This document shows, piece by piece, positions 6,127 to 12,920 of a stretch of 14,667 bases of DNA. This DNA is from Arcicella sp043769985 (lineage in GTDB: Bacteria; Bacteroidota; Bacteroidia; Cytophagales; Spirosomataceae). The translations under genes and the position numbers were made by a program. The notes beneath the pieces are model-generated. The model had not been told where the DNA came from and ran no database searches. It worked only from the letters and a program-made list of their open reading frames with translations. Each line of letters starts with the position of its first letter. Position 1 is the stretch's first letter. Location of the stretch: contig JAYVIV010000265.1 of NCBI GenBank assembly GCA_043769985.1, positions 1-14,667 on the forward strand, in the 5' to 3' direction.

Positions 6127-8553
6127 CTATCTATCAATAATAATACGTTTTGTCAAATCAAAACCATTGGCTTTGAAACGTAACATGTATTCTCCTTCTG
6201 TTTGATTTCTTAAATCAACAATCAATTTACCTTTTACTGATGGAACAATTGTTGTAAAGATTAATCTACCCAAAAGGTCATAAATAATAAGCTCAGCGTT
6301 GTCATAGTCAGCCAAAGTTTCAATCGTCAATAATCCATTACTTGGGTTAGGATAGATTGATAATCCTTTGAAATCTGGGTCTTCTTTAAAGTTAAACACA
6401 GTTACAAAATTAGAAAAGCATGTTAAAGCATTAGTTGGTGCTGGCACAGTATATATCGTTTTTCTGCGTGCAGTATAATCTCCGTAGCGATTTGCTTTGA
6501 TAACACCCTCTTTAAATTGCAAAACCTCTGTTCCAAACTTCCATTCATAATCTCCACCGTCTGGGAAGTTTGATGCTTTTAAAGTAAACGTTCCATCTTT
6601 CGCAATAAAAGCTGCTGAAGCATCTGGATTATCTCTTACTACTACTGCCAGAGGAGTTGATTTTGGCGAAATGCAACCTGTCACACCATCTTTAACTGTT
6701 GCAGTATATTCACGAGAAATATCTGCGAATTTTCCATCTGCCCCAATAGCAGTTAACGTAAGTGTTCTACCTACAAAGCCTGTACTCCAAGTAATAACAT
6801 TTGTACTCGTTGAAGGAATCGTTGCCACTAAGTTAACCGTATTCGGTTTCGTATAATCATTATTACTTCTTGCACAGAAAGTCAAAGGGCCATCGGCAGC
6901 AACTGTTGGTGCAGGAGGCAATGGCAAAGCGATCGTTGTGATTGGGTCTGACGATGGCGATAAACAGTTGCGTGGGTCAAGCACACGAACGGTGAAAGTT
7001 GCCGAAGTCTTAACAGTCAATGATCTGGTAGAGTCAGTTGTATTCCAGCGATAACGTGTCACTTCATTATTTGGTAGAATTGAAGATGTCAAAATAACAC
7101 TTTGGTCAGCACAGAAAGACAGCGGTCCTCCAGCCGTGATTGTTGGTTTTGCGGGAAGTGCAAAAACCGTAACTTTCACAGGGTCTGATGTTGGGGATAA
7201 ACAGAGATTTGCATCTCTAACCGCAACGGTAAAATCTCCTGAAGCACTAATGGTGATAGCACGGGTAACGGTAGCATTACTCCATAAATAAGTAGTATTT
7301 GGTGTTGAGGTTAATGTTACATTACCTCCGCTACAAAATGAAATGGGTCCGCTCGCTGAAATCACTGGTTTAGTGGGCAATCTAAAGACCGTAATAGTTG
7401 TTGTATCAGATGGTCTTGATACGCAACCACTGGTATCTATTACTTGAACAGTATATTTTCCGACAGCATTGATGTTTCTGATGGTTGGCGTTGTTGCTCC
7501 CGTACTCCATCTGTATCTGAATCCTAATGAAGAGGTCAAACTCAGCGTATCTCCTTGACAAATTGCCGCACCTCTTTTAGAAGGTGTAATGACTGGTTTT
7601 GGCGGTACTCTCAAGGCTCTTAATGATACTACATCCGATAAGGGAGATTTACAACCCAAACGGCTTTCGGTGGTCTGAACTTGAATTTTTGCCGTTTTAT
7701 TAAATGCACTCACTAAACTTTTTGTCCCTAAACTGTCTTGCTTCGTTCCGTTAACATACCAAGAATACCCTGATACAAATTGAGAACTATCAGCCTTCAG
7801 AGAAACGGATTTATCTTCACAAAAAACGGTATCACTTGCAGTTACTTTTGGTTTTTGTACTGAATAAAACTCTGCATATACTTGTCCAAGTGCATAAACA
7901 GGCACTTGTGGACAATCTGGAGAAATCACTGATAGAAAATAATACCCAGGAATCTTAGCTTTTAAGGTTGGAGAACCTTGTCCAACAGTATTTATGTCAA
8001 TTAAACTTCCTTGCGTAGGCGTTTGAGTAATACCTCTCTCCCAACGATATATAAATTTAGGATCAGTCAAACTTGATTGAAGAGTGATTAATTCACCATC
8101 ACAAACAACTTTTTTGTCTTGTGTAATAAATGGTTGAAAAGGTGGGGCAGATAGATATTTTATAAATACATTCTGAGAAGGGGCACTTTCCTCACCAAAT
8201 TCCGTACAAGTTGCATAAACACTTATATCAGAAAGAATATCGAGATATTTTCTGTTACCGAAGTTATTTCTACCAAGATTAATTCTGTCGTTTGCAGTGT
8301 ACCATTGAATAAAGCCATTACCACAGCCAGATGATTCTAAAATCACAGAACTTCGAGCATCGCCCGCCGATTGAAATCCGCATCGATCAACTCCCAAATA
8401 GGCAATACCTGGAGGGGCTGGAGGAATAGCAATTTTATTAGATTTCTTAAAAGATGGATTTTCTTTGTCCTTTGGAGACCCATTTGCCCACGAAGTAACG
8501 GACATTGCCACAAATAGTAGGGCTAAAAGAGTCTTATGAGTAAGGTTGTTCAT
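6127..8553 (-). CDS. Secreted Ig-like repeat protein with T9SS type A sorting domain
   Basis: An 808-residue exported protein. It has a signal peptide (1-24, ...LLALLFVAMSVTSWANG) and a tandem series of Ig-like modules of about 75-95 residues beginning near 142, 236, 318, 394, 468 and 546. Each has the pattern K-P-x-I-T-x-x-G-P-x-x-F-C near its start, then Y-x-W-S/N-x, a G-x-Y/F-T-V-x-V strand and C-x-S-P-x-S-D at the end; the paired cysteines probably form disulfides. The C-terminus (about 731-808) is a T9SS sorting domain: LSIYPNPSNGLLTIE, ...YDLLGRL, ...L.NQTEGEYMLRF, ...TKRIIIDR. Such proteins cross the outer membrane by the gliding-associated Por machinery and are often anchored at the surface. 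No enzymatic domain is seen, so adhesion or a structural role is inferred. The start ATG at 8553 leads straight into the signal peptide. Confidence 0.92.
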   Translation of the reverse strand: MNNLTHKTLLALLFVAMSVTSWANGSPKDKENPSFKKSNKIAIPPAPPGIAYLGVDRCGFQSAGDARSSVILESSGCGNGFIQWYTANDRINLGRNNFGNRKYLDILSDISVYATCTEFGEESAPSQNVFIKYLSAPPFQPFITQDKKVVCDGELITLQSSLTDPKFIYRWERGITQTPTQGSLIDINTVGQGSPTLKAKIPGYYFLSVISPDCPQVPVYALGQVYAEFYSVQKPKVTASDTVFCEDKSVSLKADSSQFVSGYSWYVNGTKQDSLGTKSLVSAFNKTAKIQVQTTESRLGCKSPLSDVVSLRALRVPPKPVITPSKRGAAICQGDTLSLTSSLGFRYRWSTGATTPTIRNINAVGKYTVQVIDTSGCVSRPSDTTTITVFRLPTKPVISASGPISFCSGGNVTLTSTPNTTYLWSNATVTRAITISASGDFTVAVRDANLCLSPTSDPVKVTVFALPAKPTITAGGPLSFCADQSVILTSSILPNNEVTRYRWNTTDSTRSLTVKTSATFTVRVLDPRNCLSPSSDPITTIALPLPPAPTVAADGPLTFCARSNNDYTKPNTVNLVATIPSTSTNVITWSTGFVGRTLTLTAIGADGKFADISREYTATVKDGVTGCISPKSTPLAVVVRDNPDASAAFIAKDGTFTLKASNFPDGGDYEWKFGTEVLQFKEGVIKANRYGDYTARRKTIYTVPAPTNALTCFSNFVTVFNFKEDPDFKGLSIYPNPSNGLLTIETLADYDNAELIIYDLLGRLIFTTIVPSVKGKLIVDLRNQTEGEYMLRFKANGFDLTKRIIIDR

Positions 8554-8633
8554 AATTAATAATATTTGGATAAGAATTTTAGGTTAAGATTTAAACCAAG
8601 TATAATGTGTCAGTAATTTGAAAATAAATTGCT

Positions 8634-8641
8634 CAAATATA
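8634..8641 (-). promoter_or_regulatory. Candidate -7 box for the T9SS Ig-like gene
   Basis: On the minus strand this reads TATATTTG, fitting TAnnTTTG, and would place the transcript start about 75 nt before the ATG at 8553. No good TTTG lies at the expected upstream distance, so the call is weak. Confidence 0.3.
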
Positions 8642-8972
8642 TTTACTCTTCAAGTTTTACTGGATAATTTACTAATTGACAAGTAAATTTAAGCTAAGAA
8701 CATCTATAAACCATAGAAAAATGTCCAAATTTTTTAAACGGTTAGTTCATTATCATAAATCACAAATTAATAGGAAATACTGTCTATATCTATAACTACT
8801 TGATATACTAATGATTATGTTTTCATTTTTGTAATGAATCAATAATTGTTTAAAGATAGACGGTTTTAATGAGCAAAGGGTTGTTTCTGTTCTTCAAAAA
8901 TATGATTTTTTTTACAAAAAAACATTAAAATTAAAAATAATCCTCTTTCTTCACTTTCTTCCTATGTTTTGT

Positions 8973-8980
8973 TATCTTTG
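8973..8980 (+). promoter_or_regulatory. -7 promoter box of the acyl-CoA synthetase gene
   Basis: TATCTTTG is an exact match to the Bacteroidota TAnnTTTG box, 38 nt before the ATG at 9019, implying a leader of about 30 nt. The upstream -33 element is degenerate. Confidence 0.55.
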
Positions 8981-9018
8981 AAAAATATTAATCATTTTAT
9001 ATATTTTATCATAATTCT

Positions 9019-10671
9019 ATGAATATCCGTAAATTACCTTCAGCAAGCAAAGCCTTTAAATTTCCATTACTCATCAAAAGTATTTTGGCTTATTCAACCA
9101 TGATTGAGCCTGAGAACGAAATTGTGTATAAAGATCAAATAAGATACAATTATATTGAGCTAAACAAGCGAGTAAGAAAACAAGCAAACGTTTTTAAGAA
9201 ATTAGGATTAAATGGCGGCCAAACGATTGCCGTTTTGGATTATGATTCTCATCGTTATTTAGAATCTTTTTTCGGAATTCCGATGACAGGAAATGTCCTT
9301 CATACTATTAATTGGAGACTATCACCCGTTCAAATTCTTTATACCATCAATCATGCAAAAGACGTCGTAATCATTTGTCATGCAGACTTTTTGCCTTTAT
9401 TGGAATCATTATCAAAAGACATGAAAACCGTGAAGAGTATCATCGTTTGTGCAGATGGTGGAGAATATTCAATGGAAACATCACTTCCAATCGTAGGGGA
9501 ATACGAAGAATTATTGAGCAAAGAATCAGACGTTTATGATTTTGAAGACTTTGATGAAGATGCCGTTGCCACTACTTTTTATACTACGGGAACAACAGGA
9601 AATCCGAAGGGTGTTTATTTTACGCATCGTCAATTAGTTTTACATACGCTTTCAGTTGCCGTAACTTTTAGTGCCATTGATGGGGCATGCCGTTTCAATA
9701 ATTCGGATGTTTATATGCCTCTCACGCCGATGTTCCACGTGCATGCTTGGGGATTTCCTTATGTGGCAACAATGTGTAATACTAAGCAGGTTTACATAGG
9801 TAAATTTGACCCCGAGACCGTTTTGAAATGTTTTGTTAAGGAAAAAGCGACGTTCTCGCATTGCGTTCCTACCATATTGCAGATGTTTGTTTCACACCCT
9901 GCAACCCAGAATATTGACCTCTCGAAATGGAAAGTTGTGATTGGTGGATCTGCCTTGCCAAAGACTTTAGCCAAAGCAGCAATTCAGCGAGGAGTAGATG
10001 TGATTACGGGCTACGGAATGTCGGAAACTTGTCCGATTCTTTCAACCGTTTATGTGAGTCCGAAGGATAAAATAAACCCAGATGTTGACTTTCAGGTGGA
10101 GGCTCGCACACGTTCTGGAACACCCGCTATTTTTGTGGATTTAAGATTAATTGATGATAATGGAAATGTTGCTCCAAAAGATAATGAATCAATTGGAGAA
10201 GTGACGGCAAGAACTCCGTGGCTTACCCAAGGATATTATAACGAACCCGAAAAATCGGAGGAATTATGGTCGGATGGATGGCTACACACAGGCGACGTGG
10301 CAACGATGAATTCTGATAATTCCCTGAAAATTACGGACAGAATAAAAGACGTAATAAAAACGGGTGGTGAATGGGTAAGTTCAATTGATTTGGAAAATTT
10401 AATTGGACAACACGAAGCAGTGATGGAAGTGGCAATTGTGGGTATTCCAGATGCTAAGTGGGGCGAACGTCCACACGCCATGATTGTATTGAAAGAAGGA
10501 AATAGTATGACGAAAGAAGACTTGAAAATATTTATGCAACGTTATGTTGATGATAATACCATTACAGCGTGGACGATTCCGAGTTCAGTAGAATTTGCTT
10601 CTGCAATTCCAAAAACCTCCGTTGGCAAGTTGGATAAAAAGGTGATTCGAGCGAGTTTGATGAGTGAGTAA
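9019..10671 (+). CDS. AMP-forming acyl-CoA synthetase (fatty acid--CoA ligase)
   Basis: A 550-residue ANL-superfamily enzyme that activates a carboxylic acid to an acyl-adenylate and transfers it to CoA. Motifs in order: the P-loop YTTGTTGNPKG (188-198), PMFHVHAWG (237-245), GYGMSET (331-337), GWLHTGD (420-426), the hinge DRIKDVIKTGGEWVSS (440-455) and PKTSVGKLDKK (531-541) with the catalytic lysine at K537. The LHTINWRLSP stretch (94-103) and the overall length fit the medium/long-chain fatty acyl-CoA ligase group (AlkK-like). Substrate chain length cannot be read from the sequence; an aromatic or short-chain acid is a less likely alternative. It is a single-gene unit with its own promoter box at 8973, and its probable terminator at 10900-10931 is separated from the stop codon by a repeat block. 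Confidence 0.93.
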   Translation: MNIRKLPSASKAFKFPLLIKSILAYSTMIEPENEIVYKDQIRYNYIELNKRVRKQANVFKKLGLNGGQTIAVLDYDSHRYLESFFGIPMTGNVLHTINWRLSPVQILYTINHAKDVVIICHADFLPLLESLSKDMKTVKSIIVCADGGEYSMETSLPIVGEYEELLSKESDVYDFEDFDEDAVATTFYTTGTTGNPKGVYFTHRQLVLHTLSVAVTFSAIDGACRFNNSDVYMPLTPMFHVHAWGFPYVATMCNTKQVYIGKFDPETVLKCFVKEKATFSHCVPTILQMFVSHPATQNIDLSKWKVVIGGSALPKTLAKAAIQRGVDVITGYGMSETCPILSTVYVSPKDKINPDVDFQVEARTRSGTPAIFVDLRLIDDNGNVAPKDNESIGEVTARTPWLTQGYYNEPEKSEELWSDGWLHTGDVATMNSDNSLKITDRIKDVIKTGGEWVSSIDLENLIGQHEAVMEVAIVGIPDAKWGERPHAMIVLKEGNSMTKEDLKIFMQRYVDDNTITAWTIPSSVEFASAIPKTSVGKLDKKVIRASLMSE

Positions 10672-10681
10672 AGTAGGTATA

Positions 10682-10849
10682 ACCGCAAGGACGGAAGGAC
10701 GCAAGTTTCTTTCTATTTTTGATAAGTGAACTTTACATACCGCAAGGACGGGAGGACGCAAGTCTTTTTCACTTGATAAGTGAACTTTACATACCGCAAG
10801 GACGGGGAGATGCAATTAAAAAAAACTTGCGTCTTCCCGTCCTTGCGGT
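10682..10849. repeat. Tandem and inverted CCGCAAGGACG repeat block
   Basis: Three direct copies of an approximately 25-nt core beginning ACCGCAAGGACGG occur at 10682, 10739 and 10793 (spacing 57 and 54 bp). An identical linker, GATAAGTGAACTTTACAT, lies before copies 2 and 3 (10721-10738, 10775-10792). A fourth, inverted copy at 10824-10849 pairs with copy 3 across an A-rich loop, giving a stem of about 25 bp. This resembles the 'CCGCAAGGACGCAAG' intergenic repeats found widely in Cytophagales. It begins 10 bp after the acyl-CoA synthetase stop and sits before that gene's terminator, as if inserted between them and then partly duplicated. Confidence 0.85.
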
Positions 10850-10899
10850 AATCTTAAAACTTTACTCACAAAAAATTTTATATAAATGCTTGATTACAT

Positions 10900-10931
10900 A
10901 AACCTTACTTGGATTCCGAGTAAGGTTTTTT
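10900..10931 (+). terminator. Intrinsic terminator downstream of the acyl-CoA synthetase gene
   Basis: A 10-bp perfect stem, AAACCTTACT / AGTAAGGTTT (10900-10909, 10919-10928), with a 9-nt loop and a T-run. It is 229 bp from the synthetase stop codon, the gap being taken by the repeat block. Confidence 0.85.
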
Positions 10932-10947
10932 GTTTGTAAGAAATTAA

Positions 10948-10979
10948 TTTGCCCAAAAATCTTTTATACCTTATCTTTG
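10948..10979 (+). promoter_or_regulatory. Strong Bacteroidota promoter of a tiny transcription unit
   Basis: TTTG (10948-10951), a 20-nt spacer and TATCTTTG (10972-10979) match both consensus boxes and spacing. The predicted transcript start is near 10985. The box lies just after the previous terminator, so it starts a new unit. It is also the only recognisable promoter in front of the interrupted nuclease gene at 11148. Confidence 0.75.
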
Positions 10980-11007
10980 CAGGAGAATTAAAAATTACAA
11001 AATCTGA

Positions 11008-11070
11008 ATGAACAAAAACTGGAAAATAGCCGAGGATTTACCTTCAATGAAAGGCGTTTTGTGGTTTTAA
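11008..11070 (+). CDS. 20-codon small ORF, possible leader peptide
   Basis: An ATG-initiated ORF of 20 residues (MNKNWKIAEDLPS...GVLWF) begins about 23 nt into the predicted transcript and ends 10 nt before an intrinsic terminator. There is no clear Shine-Dalgarno sequence at the ATG, which is usual in this phylum. It has two tryptophan codons (W5, W19) and ends in Trp-Phe. I do not recognise the peptide. The arrangement promoter - tiny ORF - terminator - larger gene is that of an attenuator leader, here ahead of the nuclease-like gene at 11148. It could equally be a free-standing small protein gene or a non-coding RNA in which the ORF is accidental. Confidence 0.4.
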   Translation: MNKNWKIAEDLPSMKGVLWF

Positions 11071-11080
11071 TAATATTTTA

Positions 11081-11109
11081 GGAGGTCAAGTTTATTGACC
11101 TCCTTTTTT
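11081..11109 (+). terminator. Intrinsic terminator after the 20-codon ORF
   Basis: A perfect 9-bp GC-rich stem, GGAGGTCAA / TTGACCTCC (11081-11089, 11095-11103), with a 5-nt loop and six Ts. It ends the tiny unit about 125 nt from its predicted start and lies 38 bp before the ATG of the nuclease-like gene, so read-through would be needed to express the latter from the visible promoter. Confidence 0.9.
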
Positions 11110-11147
11110 GTAGATTTTTAAAAATGACCACAATAATTTTATGAAAA

Positions 11148-11585
11148 ATGAATGATGAACTTTCTGAATTGATAAAATATGCTTTTGAGGGTACATCTAA
11201 CCAACTGAAAACGATAGAATTACACTTTTTAGAATTAGATGAATGATTGTTTCTCAAGGAACTATTAATAGATATAAAAAAGCCTTTCAAAAGAACTATT
11301 GATAATTATGCTATTGTTCACACACAGAATAAACATGGTTTGGGAAGTAAGGAAATAAGTAGAGGGCAAATAGCCGTTATGATTGATGATTATTTGTTGA
11401 TTCCAAGTATCGTGAGAAGTCCAGATATTATTACTTTTGGAGAAAAGAGTAGTATCGGAACAGATTTAATAAAGTACGAAAAAGAGATAAATGGGATTTG
11501 TTATTTCTACGTGGAGGAAGTACGAATGAAACGTAAAAGTCTGGCAATGAAGACGTTATATAAAAGAAAAGCCTCTACGAAGTAG
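11148..11585 (+). pseudogene. PBECR-like nuclease (Barnase/EndoU/ColicinE5-D/RelE-like) gene interrupted by an in-frame TGA
   Basis: From ATG 11148 the frame encodes 32 residues (MNDELSELIKYAFEG..., ending FLELDE), then TGA at 11244-11246. The same frame resumes at once for 112 residues to TAG at 11585. The second part reads RTIDNYAIVHTQNKHG, RGQIAVMIDDYLLIPSIV, SPDIITFGE, LIKYEKE and YFYVEEVRMKRKSLAMKT. This order (histidines around 'IxHxxxxHG', RGQ, D..x.IP.I...PD.I, and an EVR...L..KT.Y ending) is the pattern I associate with PBECR nuclease domains of phage and toxin proteins. The domain is normally preceded by 40-50 residues like those before and after the TGA, so an intact ancestor of about 145 residues is likely. 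Either the gene is broken, the TGA is a sequence error, or a 112-residue protein starts at the TTG 11247. The family assignment is from memory of the motif pattern. Confidence 0.6.
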
Positions 11586-11591
11586 GGGCTT
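11565..11591 (-). terminator. Intrinsic terminator of the minus-strand tiny unit
   Basis: A 10-bp stem with one G-U pair, 11569-11578 with 11582-11591, around GAA. It is followed on the minus strand by a T-rich tail (CTTTTCTTTT), while the plus-strand side lacks Ts, so it acts for minus-strand transcripts. It overlaps the last codons of the nuclease-like gene. Confidence 0.75.
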
Positions 11592-11596
11592 AACAA

Positions 11597-11632
11597 TCAA
11601 ACAAGCGCCATGTACTTAGAAAGGTCACGCAT
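11597..11632 (-). CDS. 11-codon small ORF in a tiny minus-strand transcript
   Basis: The ORF MRDLSKYMALV lies in a predicted transcript of about 90 nt (start near 11654, end near 11562) that has its own promoter and terminator. The promoter quality makes a real transcript likely; whether it is translated is open. It may be a small RNA, since the ORF is very short. The RNA runs away from carA and its 3' end is antisense to the end of the nuclease-like gene. I do not recognise the peptide or an RNA family. Confidence 0.35.
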   Translation of the reverse strand: MRDLSKYMALV

Positions 11633-11660
11633 ACGTCCGAAACGTTCTGTTTAGATAACA

Positions 11661-11692
11661 CAAATGTAACAAAATTCTAAATACTAATCAAA
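11661..11692 (-). promoter_or_regulatory. Strong Bacteroidota promoter reading away from carA
   Basis: On the minus strand, TTTG (11692-11689), exactly 20 nt, then TACATTTG (11668-11661). Boxes and spacing match the consensus and the other tiny-unit promoter at 10948. Its upstream edge is only 17 bp from the carA ATG, so RNA polymerase here may interfere with carA transcription. Confidence 0.75.
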
Positions 11693-11709
11693 ATAAAAGC
11701 AAGGATATA

Positions 11710-12807
11710 ATGAAAGTAACACAAAGCCAACCAGCCATTTTGTTGTTGGAAGATGGTACATTTTTTAAAGGAAATGCACTCGGAAAAATCGGGACAAGTG
11801 GTGGAGAAATTTGTTTCAATACGGGCATGACGGGCTATCAGGAAATTTATACTGATCCTTCCTATTTTGGGCAAGTGGTGGTCAACACAACTTCACACAT
11901 TGGAAACTATGGTGTTGTGGAAGATTTAGAGGCTGAATCGTCCTCTGTGAAGATTTCGGGCATGGTCTGTAATGAATTTTCACCAATTCATTCTCGCAAA
12001 ACTGCCGATGGTTCTCTTCAAAATTACTTTGAAAAAGCGAATATTGTGGGTATTTCGGGTGTGGATACTCGCCAGATTGTACGTCACATACGTGAGGCAG
12101 GCGTGATGAATTGCATCATTTCTTCGGAGATTTTGGACGTGGAGGAATTAAAGAAGGAATTAGCGAAAATCCCACCAATGGAGGGCTTGGAATTATCCTC
12201 TCAGGTCTGTACGCAAGAGACTTATTTCTTGGGTGAACCTGATGCAGAACACAAAGTGGCGGTATTGGATTTGGGGGTGAAGAAAAGTATTTTGAGCAAT
12301 TTGACTGATAGAGGTTGCTACCTTAAAGTATTCCCTGCAAAAACCTCTTTTGAAGAGATGTCGGCGTGGAATCCAGATGGTTATTTTGTATCAAACGGAC
12401 CTGGCGACCCAGCCGTGATGCCCTATGCGATTGAAACGGTTAAGCAAATTGTGGATGCTAATAATCCAACTTTTGGGATATGCTTAGGACATCAAATTTT
12501 GGCTCAGGCTTCGGGACTTTCGACGTATAAAATGAAGAATGGACACCGTGGGTTGAACCACCCAGTGAAGAATTTAATGACGGGTCTTTCTGAAATTACA
12601 TCACAAAATCATGGTTTCGCCGTGGAGATGAAAGAGTTGCAAGACGCTGACAATGTGGAGCTTACACACATAAATTTGAATGATAAAACGGTGGAAGGTT
12701 TACGCAGAACCGATAAGCCAGCTTTTTCAGTACAACACCACCCAGAGGCATCTCCTGGTCCGCACGATTCTCGTTATTTGTTTGATAACTTTGTGAGTAT
12801 GTTGTAG
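11710..12807 (+). CDS. carA: Carbamoyl-phosphate synthase small (glutaminase) subunit
   Basis: A 365-residue protein of normal CarA length. It hydrolyses glutamine and passes ammonia to CarB for carbamoyl phosphate, feeding pyrimidine and arginine synthesis. The N-terminal CPSase_sm_chain domain shows FNTGMTGYQEIYTDPSY (36-52) and GVDTRQIVRHIR (117-128). The class I amidotransferase domain begins near 182 (VAVLDLGVKKSIL), with SNGPGDP (228-234), the nucleophile C258 in GICLGHQ (256-262), and the rest of the triad H344 and E346 in VQHHPEASPGPHD. The start ATG 11710 gives the usual CarA N-terminus. carB is not adjacent. No consensus promoter is visible on the plus strand immediately upstream; the good one there points the other way. 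Confidence 0.97.
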   Translation: MKVTQSQPAILLLEDGTFFKGNALGKIGTSGGEICFNTGMTGYQEIYTDPSYFGQVVVNTTSHIGNYGVVEDLEAESSSVKISGMVCNEFSPIHSRKTADGSLQNYFEKANIVGISGVDTRQIVRHIREAGVMNCIISSEILDVEELKKELAKIPPMEGLELSSQVCTQETYFLGEPDAEHKVAVLDLGVKKSILSNLTDRGCYLKVFPAKTSFEEMSAWNPDGYFVSNGPGDPAVMPYAIETVKQIVDANNPTFGICLGHQILAQASGLSTYKMKNGHRGLNHPVKNLMTGLSEITSQNHGFAVEMKELQDADNVELTHINLNDKTVEGLRRTDKPAFSVQHHPEASPGPHDSRYLFDNFVSML

Positions 12808-12822
12808 ATTTTTTACAAAAAA

Positions 12823-12860
12823 TATAAAAGCCTCTGATTTTTAAAATTAGAGGCTTTTAT
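12823..12860 (+). terminator. Bidirectional terminator between carA and the EamA gene
   Basis: ATAAAAGCCTCT (12823-12834) pairs with AGAGGCTTTTAT (12849-12860), and the pairing extends inward through an A/T stem. The ends give U-runs on both strands. It lies 16 bp after carA and about 60 bp beyond the stop of the convergent EamA gene, so it can serve both. Confidence 0.85.
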
Positions 12861-12920
12861 AGGTAAAAGTGTTAATTATAATTCAAGATAATTTTTCAAA
12901 TAATTCCAACCATCAACTCC

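Larger units (their letters stand above)
8554..9018. other. Divergent intergenic region (T9SS protein gene / acyl-CoA synthetase gene)
   Basis: About 465 bp of very AT-rich DNA between divergent genes. Besides the two promoter candidates listed separately I see no gene, RNA fold or repeat of note. Confidence 0.5.

Noticed and set aside
10682..10849. Possible short CRISPR-like array
   Set aside because: The 'spacers' between the first three cores are near-identical rather than unique, one copy is inverted, there are only four units and no cas genes nearby.
10585..10901. Open frames on both strands with repeated peptides such as PVLAVCKVHLS and SELYIPQGR
   Set aside because: The peptide repeats are direct translations of the CCGCAAGGACG tandem repeat; there is no independent sign of coding.
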